From assembly GCA_040758635.1 (NCBI GenBank), contig JBFLVI010000034.1, positions 1-25,322 of the forward strand: 25,322 nucleotides of DNA, in the 5' to 3' direction. A program made the position numbers and the translations under genes. The notes under the pieces were generated by a model. It had not been told where the DNA came from. It saw nothing but the letters and a program-made list of their open reading frames with translations, and did no database searches. Of the stretch, positions 14,738 to 22,283 are shown piece after piece. Within the stretch, counting starts at the first letter, position 1. Each line of letters starts with the position of its first letter. The stretch is from Yes71-27 sp040758635. GTDB taxonomy: Bacteria; Bacillota; Desulfotomaculia; Desulfotomaculales; Ammonificaceae.

Positions 14738-14760
14738 AAAAAAACCGTACTCAGGTTTTT
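14738..14760 (-). terminator. A/T hairpin terminator overlapping the winged-helix stop codon
   Basis: On the minus strand AAAAACC and GGTTTTT (14760-14754 / 14746-14740) form a 7-bp stem whose loop contains the TGA stop of the winged-helix gene, and a run of seven T ends it. The stem is mostly A-U, so termination may be partial. Confidence 0.5.
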
Positions 14761-14960
14761 AACTTGTACCCGTACACCCCGGCAGCTCTTCCGGCGCCCA
14801 CAATCTTCCCTTCGGCTTCCAGCTCTTTAAGCAACTGGGCCGCTTCCTGTCTCTTCAACCCCGTTCCTTTCTGAATCTCGGCTGCGGTGGCCACTCCCTT
14901 TTCGCTACCCTTCCAATTTGCCAGAAACTCAAGGATTTTTTGCTTCGCCTCTGCACTCAT
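14751..14960 (-). CDS. Small winged-helix DNA-binding protein (DsrD-like in size and pattern)
   Basis: A 69-residue protein that is a single winged helix-turn-helix: an N-terminal helix (KQKILEFLAN), a recognition pair (TAAEIQKGTGLKRQEAAQLLKELEAEGK) and a short beta wing ending YGYKLKT. It lies upstream of dsrA on the same strand and shares with DsrD the I-x-E-(Y/F)-L start and the L-x-AEGK-to-Y-x-L ending. It could therefore be a DsrD relative or a separate small regulator. Its promoter carries a perfect palindrome on the -10 (15000-15016), suggesting self-repression. The ATG at 14960 is preceded by GGGGGA. The regulatory target is unknown; dsrABD is the obvious candidate by position. Confidence 0.8.
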   Translation of the reverse strand: MSAEAKQKILEFLANWKGSEKGVATAAEIQKGTGLKRQEAAQLLKELEAEGKIVGAGRAAGVYGYKLKT

Positions 14961-14999
14961 TCCCCCGAAAACCCCCCTCGCGTAATAATTAGCTCTAAT

Positions 15000-15035
15000 A
15001 CCTGTAGTTTACAGGTTTCCCACGCCGAAAGTCAA
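15000..15035 (-). promoter_or_regulatory. Promoter of the small winged-helix gene with a palindromic operator on the -10
   Basis: On the minus strand -35 TTGACT (15035-15030), an 18-nt spacer, and -10 TAAACT (15011-15006). A perfect inverted repeat ACCTGTA-N3-TACAGGT covers 15000-15016, exactly over the -10. A repressor bound there would block RNA polymerase. Confidence 0.65.
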
Positions 15036-15047
15036 TAGTTAAAATTT

Positions 15048-15803
15048 TCACTTAATTTCCCTCATAACTTTTTTTACCGCTTCTAAGTCGGCGGGTTTGT
15101 CCACGTCAACGCCAATCTCCGGAAAAGGAGCAATAACCGCCCGCCCGCGAAAACCTAACAGTTCAGATACTCTCCGCTCCGCTTCCCGGAGGGTTAAGCG
15201 ACCCAGGAGAAAACGGCCCAGAAATCCCGGGCCGACCACGAGGGCCAGGCGGAGGGGTTTCTTGCGCAGGCGGACGAACTCCCGCGCCCGGCCAAGGCAG
15301 CGCCTGATGGCTCTGGGATCAACCAGCCCGAGGTTGCCGCCGGTAAAGACCCCGTCGCGCAAACGCACGTAAGTGCGCCTTACCCCCGGCAGGGCCTTTT
15401 CCACAACCGCGCGCGGAATAACGGGGTAATAGACCTCTGCGCCCCCACCTGCACACAAATCAAGGAAGCCCGCCGCCGACGCCGGGGTTAAAAGGGGAAT
15501 GTCCGCCGTGGCGATCAAAACCCGCGGCGCATCAGGAAACGCATCGAGACCGGCAGTCAGGTTTTCGAGCATGCTTCCGCGGGGCGCCAAAAAAAGGAGC
15601 CGTCCCGAAACGCACGCCTCCTCCAGTTCCGGCGGCCCAACCACGGCAACCTTGCCCACCGCCGGTGCAGCCAGCAGCGCGTCGATGACATAGGCTGCCA
15701 TCGGCCGCCCGTGAATATCGATCAGCGCCTCCCAGGGCACCGGCGACACTTCCCGCAGCCGACCGGTGTTCGGTGCACCCGCCAGAACGACCGCCGGAAT
15801 CAT
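15048..15803 (-). CDS. MobA-like nucleotidyltransferase family protein
   Basis: A 251-residue protein with an N-terminal nucleotidyltransferase fold. It begins IPAVVLAGAPN (a variant of the LAGGxGxR loop lacking the usual GG), followed by the sugar-nucleotide-like IHGRPMAAYVIDAL, a TADIPLLTP segment carrying the metal-binding Asp, and a C-terminal DVDKPADLEAV typical of NTP-transferase-3 proteins. The substrate is unknown. It is the last gene of ispE-gntR-nucleotidyltransferase; its ATG overlaps the gntR stop as ATGA, so translation is coupled. Homologues in this position are common in Firmicutes. The altered P-loop-like start may mean an unusual substrate. Confidence 0.85.
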   Translation of the reverse strand: MIPAVVLAGAPNTGRLREVSPVPWEALIDIHGRPMAAYVIDALLAAPAVGKVAVVGPPELEEACVSGRLLFLAPRGSMLENLTAGLDAFPDAPRVLIATADIPLLTPASAAGFLDLCAGGGAEVYYPVIPRAVVEKALPGVRRTYVRLRDGVFTGGNLGLVDPRAIRRCLGRAREFVRLRKKPLRLALVVGPGFLGRFLLGRLTLREAERRVSELLGFRGRAVIAPFPEIGVDVDKPADLEAVKKVMREIK

Positions 15804-16507
15804 TCTTCCCGCTCCTTGAGCCCGTTTAACAGGCTGCTTTCGGCGTTCTCGATATGCTCCCGGGCCAACTGCGCCGCTAATTCGCTGTTGCGCTCGGAAA
15901 TCGCCTCCACGATCTTCTTGTGCTCTTCAACCGCCTCCCTCATCCGGCCCGGCCGGGAAAGGGTGGTCATCCGGAACCGCTGCAACTGGTCCTGCAGGTT
16001 CGAGATAATCTGGATCAGCCGGGCGTTCCGGCTTGCCCGGTAAATGATATCGTGAAAACGGGTATCGTATGCTACAATGGTGTCGAGATCCTGGCTGTCG
16101 CTGACCTCGAGGATCTCCACGAGCGACCGCTCCAGCTCTTCCATTTCCTCATCAGTGATCCGCTCGGCCGCAAGGCCTGCAGCCAAAGCTTCCAGCGCCG
16201 CCCGCACCTCAAAAACGTCCGCTATATCCTTCACACTGATGCCCGCAACGTAGGCGCCCCGCCGGGGAAGCATCACCACCAGCCCTTCGAGTTCAAGCTT
16301 GCGAATGGCTTCTCGTACCGGGGTGCGGCTGACACCGAGTTCCTCCGCCAGTTGCACCTCCATCAGCCGTTCCCCCGGCTTCAGGACGCCGTTGATGATC
16401 GCCTCGCGCAGCGACTCGAAAACCACCTCGCGCAGCGGTTTGTAAGTGTCCAATTTCACCGGTAAAAGACGCCGCCTTTCCAATGGACCATCACCCCAGA
16501 CCGTCAT
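15800..16507 (-). CDS. GntR-family (FadR/FCD-type) transcriptional regulator
   Basis: A 235-residue regulator. The N-terminal winged helix (about residues 25-90) shows the GntR signature LREAIINGVLKPGERLMEVQLAEELGVSRTPVREAI. The C-terminal part (about 95-230) is an all-helical FCD ligand domain with the typical D-x3-F-H motif (YDTRFHDIIY) and a later His (EEHKKIVEAI) that, with others, binds a metal in the family. The ligand is unknown. The ATG at 16507 overlaps the ispE stop as ATGA; the first 15-20 residues precede the usual family start and may be linker. It is conserved beside ispE in Firmicutes, yet has no obvious role in isoprenoid synthesis. Confidence 0.93.
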   Translation of the reverse strand: MTVWGDGPLERRRLLPVKLDTYKPLREVVFESLREAIINGVLKPGERLMEVQLAEELGVSRTPVREAIRKLELEGLVVMLPRRGAYVAGISVKDIADVFEVRAALEALAAGLAAERITDEEMEELERSLVEILEVSDSQDLDTIVAYDTRFHDIIYRASRNARLIQIISNLQDQLQRFRMTTLSRPGRMREAVEEHKKIVEAISERNSELAAQLAREHIENAESSLLNGLKEREE

Positions 16508-17385
16508 CCCTTTTCCCCGCCGAGGAAAACCCCTGCCGCGGCCGTACCGGTCACGATTACGCGCAGCGGGCGGGGCCTGAAGAACTCAGCCGCACGCGCC
16601 GCCTCGGCAACCGTGGCGAAAATCCCGAAGACCGTCGGGCCGCTGCCGGACATCAGCGCACAAAGAGCCCCGGCCTCCTGGAGCTCCCGCTTGAGTACCG
16701 CCAGCTCCGGGTGCTCCCTGAAGGCAACCGCTTCCAGGGCGTTGCTGCACCACTGCAGCGCTCTCCGCCAGTCGCCCCGGGCAAGGGTTTCCGCCATTCG
16801 CCAGGCAACCGGCCGGTGGTTTGGACGGGCACTGTCGTAAGCCCGGTAAACCGCAGCCGTGGAAAGCCCGTACGGGGGCTTCAAGAGCAGTACCCCCAGT
16901 TCCGGCAGCGGCGGGAGCCGCGTCAGTTTTTCCCCCCGGCCGGCGGCCAGAGCCGTTCCCCCGGCAAGACAAAAAGGAACATCGGCGCCGAGCGCCGCTC
17001 CAATCTCCGCAAGGAATTCGGCTTCGCACTCCAACCCCCACAAGCTGCTCAGACCGACCAGGGCAGCCGCCGCATCGGCGGAACCCCCGCCAAGGCCGGC
17101 CGCCACGGGAATGTTTTTGTGGAGCGTGACGGCCGCCCCCCGCCGGCAACCGGTAGCCGCCGCCAGATGCCGCGCCGCGCGGAGTACCAGGTTTTCCTCG
17201 CCCGCGGCCACGGCTTCGCCGGCAACCTGCAGACTGATGCCCTCCGAAACGGCTTCGAGGACCAAAACGTCGTGCAGCGCCAGGCTCTGCATCACGGAGG
17301 CGACCTCATGATATCCGTCCGGGCGCAGGTCGAACACATCGAGGCAGAGGTTCACCTTGGCCCGCGCGAAAACGAAAAGCTCCAC
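16504..17385 (-). CDS. ispE: 4-diphosphocytidyl-2-C-methyl-D-erythritol kinase
   Basis: A 293-residue GHMP-family kinase that phosphorylates CDP-methylerythritol in the MEP isoprenoid pathway. Motifs: catalytic Lys10 in ARAKVNLCL, DGYHE at residues 23-27, the ATP loop PVAAGLGGGSADAAAA (93-108), the GADVPFCLAGG segment with catalytic Asp135, and the C-terminal MSGSGPTVFG. Length is normal. It heads the ispE-gntR-nucleotidyltransferase operon, joined by ATGA overlap to gntR. The start at 17385 is GTG, and its ribosome site is modest (GGGG about 6 nt upstream). Confidence 0.96.
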   Translation of the reverse strand: MELFVFARAKVNLCLDVFDLRPDGYHEVASVMQSLALHDVLVLEAVSEGISLQVAGEAVAAGEENLVLRAARHLAAATGCRRGAAVTLHKNIPVAAGLGGGSADAAAALVGLSSLWGLECEAEFLAEIGAALGADVPFCLAGGTALAAGRGEKLTRLPPLPELGVLLLKPPYGLSTAAVYRAYDSARPNHRPVAWRMAETLARGDWRRALQWCSNALEAVAFREHPELAVLKRELQEAGALCALMSGSGPTVFGIFATVAEAARAAEFFRPRPLRVIVTGTAAAGVFLGGEKG

Positions 17386-17552
17386 TCCTGACCCCGCTGC
17401 ATACGAACAGGCGCTCTTTCATAACTTTACACAAAAACCCACCCAGGAGCAAGACACGGTGTCCGAGGCCGGGAGTCCAGCCGTTCAAACCACCCGGAGC
17501 AAACGGGGCACCGCGTGAAAGAACAGTCTTGAGCTCAGGTATTCTTTCTTAA

Positions 17553-17594
17553 GGGTGGCGTGCCGGGGCTGAAAGGCCCTCCGCCGGGCCACCC
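17553..17594 (+). promoter_or_regulatory. Large GC-rich hairpin just upstream of the ZIP transporter
   Basis: GGGTGGC (17553-17559) pairs with GCCACCC (17588-17594). A second stem (GGGGC/GCCCT) closes a TGAAAG loop inside. No T tract follows, and the ribosome site GAGGTGAAG comes 8 nt later. This could be a leader control element that occludes the ribosome site; it does not match a metal riboswitch I recognise. Confidence 0.45.
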
Positions 17595-17614
17595 GTCAAT
17601 TGAGGTGAAGCATA

Positions 17615-18352
17615 CTGCTCACTGTCGAGTACATTCCCGCCGGTTCACCGACCGGTTTTTTGATCGGGCTCGGCTTTCTTTCCGGTGCAGGCACGCTGCT
17701 CGGCGCCGCGCTTGCCCTCTGTTTCCCCATCCGGCGCGCGATGCCCACTCTGATCGGCTTTGCCGCCGGCGTCATGAGCGGCGTAATCCTGCTGGAACTG
17801 GTGCCTGCCGCCCTGACCCTCGGCGGGTTGACCGTAATGCTGTCGGGCATTCTTGCCGGAAGCACGCTCCTTTTCCTGATTGACCTTCTGCTAAGACACC
17901 CGGCTGGCGCAACCGCTTCTTACCAGCGCCTCGGGTGGCTTCTTTTCACGGGCATCGCCCTGCATGATCTCCCCGAGGGTATGGCGATCGGCACCGGGGG
18001 AGCGTTGACAACGGAACTCGGCATCTTCCTCGCCGCAGCGTTTGGTATGCACAACCTTCCTGAAGGCCTGGTCAACGCCCTGCCGCTGCTTCTTGGGGGA
18101 TTGACGCCGGGGAAGGTTCTCGGGCTCAACGCCCTCCTCTCCCTGGTCACACCGGCGGGCACCTTCATCGGCCTCGGCATGGCCCACTGGAAGCCCCGGC
18201 TGATTCCATTTCTATTGGCCGTGGCTGCAGGAGCCATGACTTACATCGTCCTGAAAGAACTTGCGCCCCGGACGCTCAAAGAAAAGGGAGCAATCGGCTT
18301 CGTCCTGGGCGTTTTGACCATTCTCCTGCTCCTCCGGCTGGTGGAAGCCTGA
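17615..18352 (+). CDS. ZIP-family divalent metal transporter (probably CTG start)
   Basis: A membrane protein of about 245 residues with about eight hydrophobic segments. ZIP signatures are HDLPEGMAIG in the fourth segment and HNLPEGLVNALPLLLGG in the fifth, the paired His/Pro-Glu-Gly metal sites for Zn2+, Mn2+ or Fe2+. The only usual start codon in frame is TTG at 17660, which has no ribosome site and would begin inside the first membrane segment. GAGGTG at 17602-17607 lies 7 nt before an in-frame CTG at 17615; starting there adds AGSPTGFLIGLGFLSG, matching the ZIP N-terminus (SP followed by a helix). An in-frame stop at 17606 bounds the possibilities. The 3' end abuts the convergent YdcZ-type gene with no gap. 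Confidence 0.85.
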   Translation: MLTVEYIPAGSPTGFLIGLGFLSGAGTLLGAALALCFPIRRAMPTLIGFAAGVMSGVILLELVPAALTLGGLTVMLSGILAGSTLLFLIDLLLRHPAGATASYQRLGWLLFTGIALHDLPEGMAIGTGGALTTELGIFLAAAFGMHNLPEGLVNALPLLLGGLTPGKVLGLNALLSLVTPAGTFIGLGMAHWKPRLIPFLLAVAAGAMTYIVLKELAPRTLKEKGAIGFVLGVLTILLLLRLVEA

Positions 18353-18796
18353 CTATTTTCGCAGCAAAAACCATGCCCCCGCGGCGAGCAATACGGTCCC
18401 CACCACGCGCCAGTAGTTGAAAGGCAAGCGGGGCATCCCTAAAAGGCCGAAGTGATCGATTACCGTCGCCGTCAGTACCTGTCCTAAAATGATGGCCGTA
18501 GTTGCCGGAGCCACCCCCACTTTGGGAATGCTTCGGGCCACGCCGTAAATGATCAGCACCCCGAGTATCCCGCCGGTCCAGGCGTACCACGGCGCCTGCC
18601 CCAGGCGGGACAACCCGCCGCCCCTCAAAAACAGCAGGAGCACCCCGGCAAAAACAGTTCCCACCGCGTGAACAACAAAGGTGGCCTCCCACAAACCGCT
18701 GACTTTCCCGAGCAGCGCGTTCACCGAACCCTGCACCGCCATGATCGCCCCGGAACCCGCAGCCAGCAGTAAAGAGAAGAAGCGCAAACCCGGCAT
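18353..18796 (-). CDS. DUF606/YdcZ-like small membrane transporter (DMT superfamily)
   Basis: A 147-residue protein with five predicted membrane segments: LLLAAGSGAIMAVQGSVNA, VHAVGTVFAGVLLLFL, a central ILGVLIIYGV, TTAIILGQVLTATVI, and a C-terminal VVGTVLLAAGAWFLL. It matches the YdcZ/DUF606 group of half-size drug/metabolite transporters, whose substrates are mostly unknown. I start it at the ATG at 18796, where AGGTGAT lies 6 nt upstream and the first residues MPGLRFFSLLLAAGSG are typical. A longer reading from 18862 adds 22 residues without such support. Its stop adjoins the ZIP stop. Confidence 0.85.
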   Translation of the reverse strand: MPGLRFFSLLLAAGSGAIMAVQGSVNALLGKVSGLWEATFVVHAVGTVFAGVLLLFLRGGGLSRLGQAPWYAWTGGILGVLIIYGVARSIPKVGVAPATTAIILGQVLTATVIDHFGLLGMPRLPFNYWRVVGTVLLAAGAWFLLRK

Positions 18797-19185
18797 GGCA
18801 TCACCTGCGTTTATGATGAGAGTCAGGTGATTCCGGCACCCGACAATCTTGGAGCAAGCCAATAATGTTTTCCCTATTCTGTACCGTCCGGAGGAGCGGT
18901 TATGCGCCCACCCCGCGGCGAGAATCTACTGGAAAAGGAATGAATTAAAGCCAAAGAAAGACCAAGTTTCTTCTTGTTTTTCTGCCGCAGGCGTGTTAAA
19001 TTTGACGTTAAAGACAGGGTAGGGGTTTTTTCGGCGAAAGAAGGTGGGATGGCTCGGGCAGGGAGCGCCTTCCGGGTTAAAGGGTTAATATTTCTTAAAC
19101 GAGAACAAAGCGGGGAACCGAAAGACGATTCAGACTGTTTGGTTTGGTTTGGTTTGGTATTTAAACGGAGGAGGGTAAGCGGAAA
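18797..19185. other. 389-bp intergenic region upstream of livJ
   Basis: No gene is supported. It holds divergent promoter DNA for the YdcZ-type and livJ genes. Notable are two adjacent GGGTTAA(A) units near 19074-19087, a four-copy TTTGG repeat at 19138-19157, and the livJ ribosome site GGAGGAGGG at 19167-19175. TTGACG at 19002 has no good -10 at the right distance. No T-box or riboswitch core is recognised. Confidence 0.5.
19138..19157 (+). repeat. Four tandem TTTGG units upstream of livJ
   Basis: Four perfect copies of a 5-bp unit end at 19157 and are followed at once by TATTTAAA (19158-19165), a possible -10. The livJ start is 28 nt beyond the repeat. Confidence 0.7.
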
Positions 19186-20382
19186 ATGTTCAGGCGGAGT
19201 TTTCTTTTGGTATTAGCCGCCTTGCTGGCGGTGGCGGTTTTTGCCGCCGGTTGCGGGAAGTCCAAGCCGGCCGCCGGACCGGAACCGGCCGGGGAAACAG
19301 CCAAAGAGACGTACAAGATCGGCGCCGTTGTTGATATCAGCGGTCCCGCCGCCTCGCTCGGCGAGCCGGAAAGGGACACCCTGGAGATGCTGGAGGAAGA
19401 ACTGAACGCAAAGGGGGGCATTGACGGGCACCCCATTGACCTCATTATCCTGGACAACAAGAGCAACGAGACCGAAGCGGTACTGGCCGCAAAACGGTTG
19501 ATCGAGCAGGAAAAGGTCTTGGCCGTCATCGGTTGCAGCCAGAGCAGCACCTCGCTGGCGATGGTGGACACCGTCACCAAGAGCAAGGTGCCGATGATTT
19601 CCATGGCCGCCTCGGCCAAGATCGTGACCCCGGTGGAAGAGCGCCAGTGGGTGTTTAAGACCGCGCAGAGCGACATCATTGTGGCGAACAAGATCGCCAG
19701 GTACCTCGTCAAGAAGGGCCTGAAGAATGTCGCCTTCCTTTCGGTGAACAACGCCTTCGGCGACTCCGGCCTGCAGAACTTTGAGGCGGCTGCCAGCGAG
19801 AACGGGATCAATATCATACTCAAGGAAAAGTTCGAGGCCACCGACACCGACATGACGGCGCAACTCGCTAAGGTCAAGGCGTCCAAGGCCCAGGCCACCG
19901 TCGTCTGGGCGATTCCTCCCGCAGCCTCGATCGTCACCAAGAACTTCCGGGACCTCGGCATCAACATGCCGCTCGTGCACACCCACGGCATCGGTAACAA
20001 GAAATTCCTCGAACTTGCCGGAGACGCGGCCAACGGTGTCGTAGCGCCGCTCGGCAAGCTCCTGGTTGCCGAGCAACTGCCGGATAGCGACCCGCAGAAG
20101 CAAGTACTGCTTGACTACATTAACGACTACCAGCAAAAGTACAACGCCCGCCCGAGCACCTTCGGTGGCCACGCTCACGACGCCTTCAACCTTGTGGTTA
20201 GGGCAATCGAACAGGCAGGCCCCGACCGGGCAAAGATCCGGGACGCGCTGGAGCAGATCACCGGGTATGCCGGCATCAGCGGTGTGTTCAACCTTTCGCC
20301 CGAAGACCACAACGGTCTGGGTGAAGACTCAATGGTCCTGGTCGAGATCAAGGAAGGCAAGTGGCAACTGTTGGAGTTGTAG
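19186..20382 (+). CDS. livJ: ABC transporter substrate-binding lipoprotein, branched-chain amino-acid type (LivJ-like)
   Basis: A 398-residue lipoprotein. The signal peptide (residues 4-22) ends in the lipobox FAAGC with lipidated Cys23, followed by a Pro/Ala/Glu-rich linker to about 40. The binding domain begins YKIGAVVDISGPAASLG and has the Peripla_BP_6 pattern VLAVIGCSQSSTSLAM and DTDMTAQLAKVKASKAQATVVW. It should capture an amino acid or similar carboxylate outside the membrane and deliver it to the LivHM permease. The specific ligand is unknown; branched-chain amino acids are the family default, but aromatic acids and amides are also used. The ribosome site GGAGGAGGG is clear. It is the first of five genes, and the stop overlaps the livH ribosome site. 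Confidence 0.93.
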   Translation: MFRRSFLLVLAALLAVAVFAAGCGKSKPAAGPEPAGETAKETYKIGAVVDISGPAASLGEPERDTLEMLEEELNAKGGIDGHPIDLIILDNKSNETEAVLAAKRLIEQEKVLAVIGCSQSSTSLAMVDTVTKSKVPMISMAASAKIVTPVEERQWVFKTAQSDIIVANKIARYLVKKGLKNVAFLSVNNAFGDSGLQNFEAAASENGINIILKEKFEATDTDMTAQLAKVKASKAQATVVWAIPPAASIVTKNFRDLGINMPLVHTHGIGNKKFLELAGDAANGVVAPLGKLLVAEQLPDSDPQKQVLLDYINDYQQKYNARPSTFGGHAHDAFNLVVRAIEQAGPDRAKIRDALEQITGYAGISGVFNLSPEDHNGLGEDSMVLVEIKEGKWQLLEL

Positions 20383-20394
20383 GAGGAATATTAG

Positions 20395-21273
20395 TTGGGC
20401 ACCGAAAGCCAGTACCTGCAATATCTTTTGACCGGACTTACTTCAGGCAGCATCTACGCCCTGATCGCACTGGCGCTCGTGGTGACTTTTAACATCACCG
20501 GCATTTTCAACCTGGCCATCGGGGAGTTTGTTACCATCGGCGCCCTGACCGCCGTGAGCCTGCGGGAAATCGGTTGCCCTAACCTTCCCGCTTACTTGCT
20601 GGCGGTAATGCTGGCCGGCTGCACCGGTGCCCTGATGGAGCGCACAACCATTCACCCCGCCCGGAGAGCCTCCATCCTGACCCTGATTATTATCACGATC
20701 GGCGTTTCGATCGCCCTAAGGGGTGCCGCCCTCCTGATCTGGAGGACGCACCCCTATACCCTACCCCCGTTTGTTGACGCCGCCCCGCTGCACTTCTTAG
20801 GAGCGGTGATCGTTCCCCAAAGCCTTTTTGTTTTAGCACTGGCTGTCACGGCGGTGGGACTGCTGTTTGCCTTCTTTGACTTTACTTACACCGGGAAAGC
20901 CGTCCGGGCCGCCATGCTCAATCAAACCGCGGCACGGCTCGTGGGAATAAACCCCAACCGGTTGTCACTCTTTGCCTTCACCTTCAGCGGTATAATCGCC
21001 GCCCTGGCCGGCATTTTTATTACCCCTATCACCACGGCCACCTACGATATGGGGTTCATGCTCGGCCTCAAGGGCTTCGTGGCGGCGATTCTCGGCGGTG
21101 TCACCAACGCAACGGGAGCCATTGTCGGCGGAGTACTGCTCGGGATCATCGAGGCGTTTGCTGCCGGTACGCTGTCCTCGGGTTTAAAAGACGCCATCGC
21201 CATGGTGGTAATGATCGTCGTTCTGCTCACCCGTCCGGCGGGAATTTTAGGCTCCCCCAAGAATGGCGGTTAG
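20395..21273 (+). CDS. livH: Branched-chain amino acid ABC transporter permease, LivH type
   Basis: A 292-residue inner-membrane permease. It starts QYLLTGLTSGSIYALIALALV, the typical LivH N-terminus, followed by FNLAIGEFVTIGALTA and, in the second half, the coupling-helix region RAAMLNQTAARLVGINPNRLSLFAF and GAIVGGVLLGIIEA. About eight membrane segments are visible. It pairs with LivM to form the channel energised by LivG and LivF. The start is TTG at 20395: TAGGAGGA, which includes the livJ stop, is 8 nt upstream, and no ATG or GTG fits as well. Confidence 0.93.
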   Translation: MGTESQYLQYLLTGLTSGSIYALIALALVVTFNITGIFNLAIGEFVTIGALTAVSLREIGCPNLPAYLLAVMLAGCTGALMERTTIHPARRASILTLIIITIGVSIALRGAALLIWRTHPYTLPPFVDAAPLHFLGAVIVPQSLFVLALAVTAVGLLFAFFDFTYTGKAVRAAMLNQTAARLVGINPNRLSLFAFTFSGIIAALAGIFITPITTATYDMGFMLGLKGFVAAILGGVTNATGAIVGGVLLGIIEAFAAGTLSSGLKDAIAMVVMIVVLLTRPAGILGSPKNGG

Positions 21274-21293
21274 TCGTTTAAGGAGATGGTTTC

Positions 21294-22283
21294 TTGGTTT
21301 CGCGGAGAACCTGGTGCTTGCTGGCGGCTATTGGCACCATAGTCTGCCTGCCGTTGGTTGTCAACAACGCCTACCTTTTAAGCATCTTAATCGTCATCGG
21401 CCTATACGCGATCATCGCTCAGGGCCTGGGAATCCTGATGGGATTCGCCGGGCAGGTTTCTTTCGGACAGGCCGCTTTTTACGGCCTCGGTGCCTATACG
21501 GCTGCCATCCTGGCCACGCGATACGGGTGGCCCCCGCTGCTGTGCCTGTTCGTGGCACCCTTCGTGCCGACCCTGGCGGCGTTGGTTATCGGGCGTCCCA
21601 TCCTGCGGCTCCGGGAGCACTACCTGGTCCTGGCAACACTGGGTTTCGGGATCCTGGTCTTCGCGCTCTTCAAGGAATTCACCGGCTTCACCGGCGGACC
21701 CTCGGGACTCGGGGGAATTCCCTACCTTAGAATCGGATCCCTGGTCCTAGACGGCGATCGGGAGTACTTCTACCTGGTCTGGACGATCCTCGGCTTGACC
21801 CTCCTGGGAATGGCCAACCTGACGAATTCGCCCGTCGGGCGGGTCTTCAGAGCGATCCACACCAGCGAAAGGGCAGCCGAGGCGGTCGGTATTGATGCCG
21901 CCGCGCTGAAACTGCAGGCATTTGCATTGAGCGCCTTCCTTGCCGGGCTTGCCGGCGGTCTTTACTCCTTCTGGGTAACCTTTATCAGCCCGGCCCCATT
22001 TGGATTCACCACCTCCGTGGAATTCGTACTGATGGTGGTAGTGGGGGGCCTCGGCACCCTCTGGGGCCCGGTTCTGGGAGCGGCGATTATCGTGGGCCTC
22101 GACAAGCTCCTGCAGTGGGCGGTGCCCCTTGTGCTACCCGGGGCCGGCGGGGAGTTTGAAATTATCTTTTTCGGGATCATTTTCGTGCTGATTATGCTCT
22201 TCCGGCCGAAGGGGATCCTGGTCCCCGGTACCCTCCGGGTACTGACCGGAGAAGCAGCGGGGGGCAAAAAATGCTGCGCGTAA
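21294..22283 (+). CDS. livM: Branched-chain amino acid ABC transporter permease, LivM type
   Basis: A 329-residue permease with about ten hydrophobic segments. Family motifs: IGLYAIIAQGLGILMGFAGQ followed by VSFGQAAFYGLGAY, LREHYLVLATLGFG, and the EAA-like coupling region GRVFRAIHTSERAAEAVGID. Start TTG at 21294 is 8 nt after AGGAG (21281-21285). The nearby ATG at 21286 is in another frame and would give an unrelated translation. The 3' end overlaps livG by 13 bp, which implies coupled translation. Confidence 0.93.
   Translation: MVSRRTWCLLAAIGTIVCLPLVVNNAYLLSILIVIGLYAIIAQGLGILMGFAGQVSFGQAAFYGLGAYTAAILATRYGWPPLLCLFVAPFVPTLAALVIGRPILRLREHYLVLATLGFGILVFALFKEFTGFTGGPSGLGGIPYLRIGSLVLDGDREYFYLVWTILGLTLLGMANLTNSPVGRVFRAIHTSERAAEAVGIDAAALKLQAFALSAFLAGLAGGLYSFWVTFISPAPFGFTTSVEFVLMVVVGGLGTLWGPVLGAAIIVGLDKLLQWAVPLVLPGAGGEFEIIFFGIIFVLIMLFRPKGILVPGTLRVLTGEAAGGKKCCA

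Larger units (their letters stand above)
14060..14750. other. 691-bp intergenic region with the dsr promoter and leader
   Basis: The half nearer dsrA (14060-14310) is the predicted dsr leader. The promoter is at 14316-14345. From about 14350 to 14680 I see no gene; the short open frames on both strands are compositionally odd, overlap each other and match no family. A 13-bp tandem duplication lies at 14682-14707, and a terminator-like hairpin of the upstream winged-helix gene at 14738-14760. Confidence 0.55.

Noticed and set aside
17553..17594. T-box leader
   Set aside because: GGGTGG is present but the T-box core (GGTGGTACCGCG) is not, and the downstream gene is a metal transporter.
19002..19030. 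TTGACG as a -35 for livJ
   Set aside because: At 17-18 nt only a T run is found, not a -10.
19213..20310. Long minus-strand open frame (365 codons) across livJ
   Set aside because: Antisense to a clear LivJ-type protein with signal peptide and ribosome site; the translation has no domain pattern.
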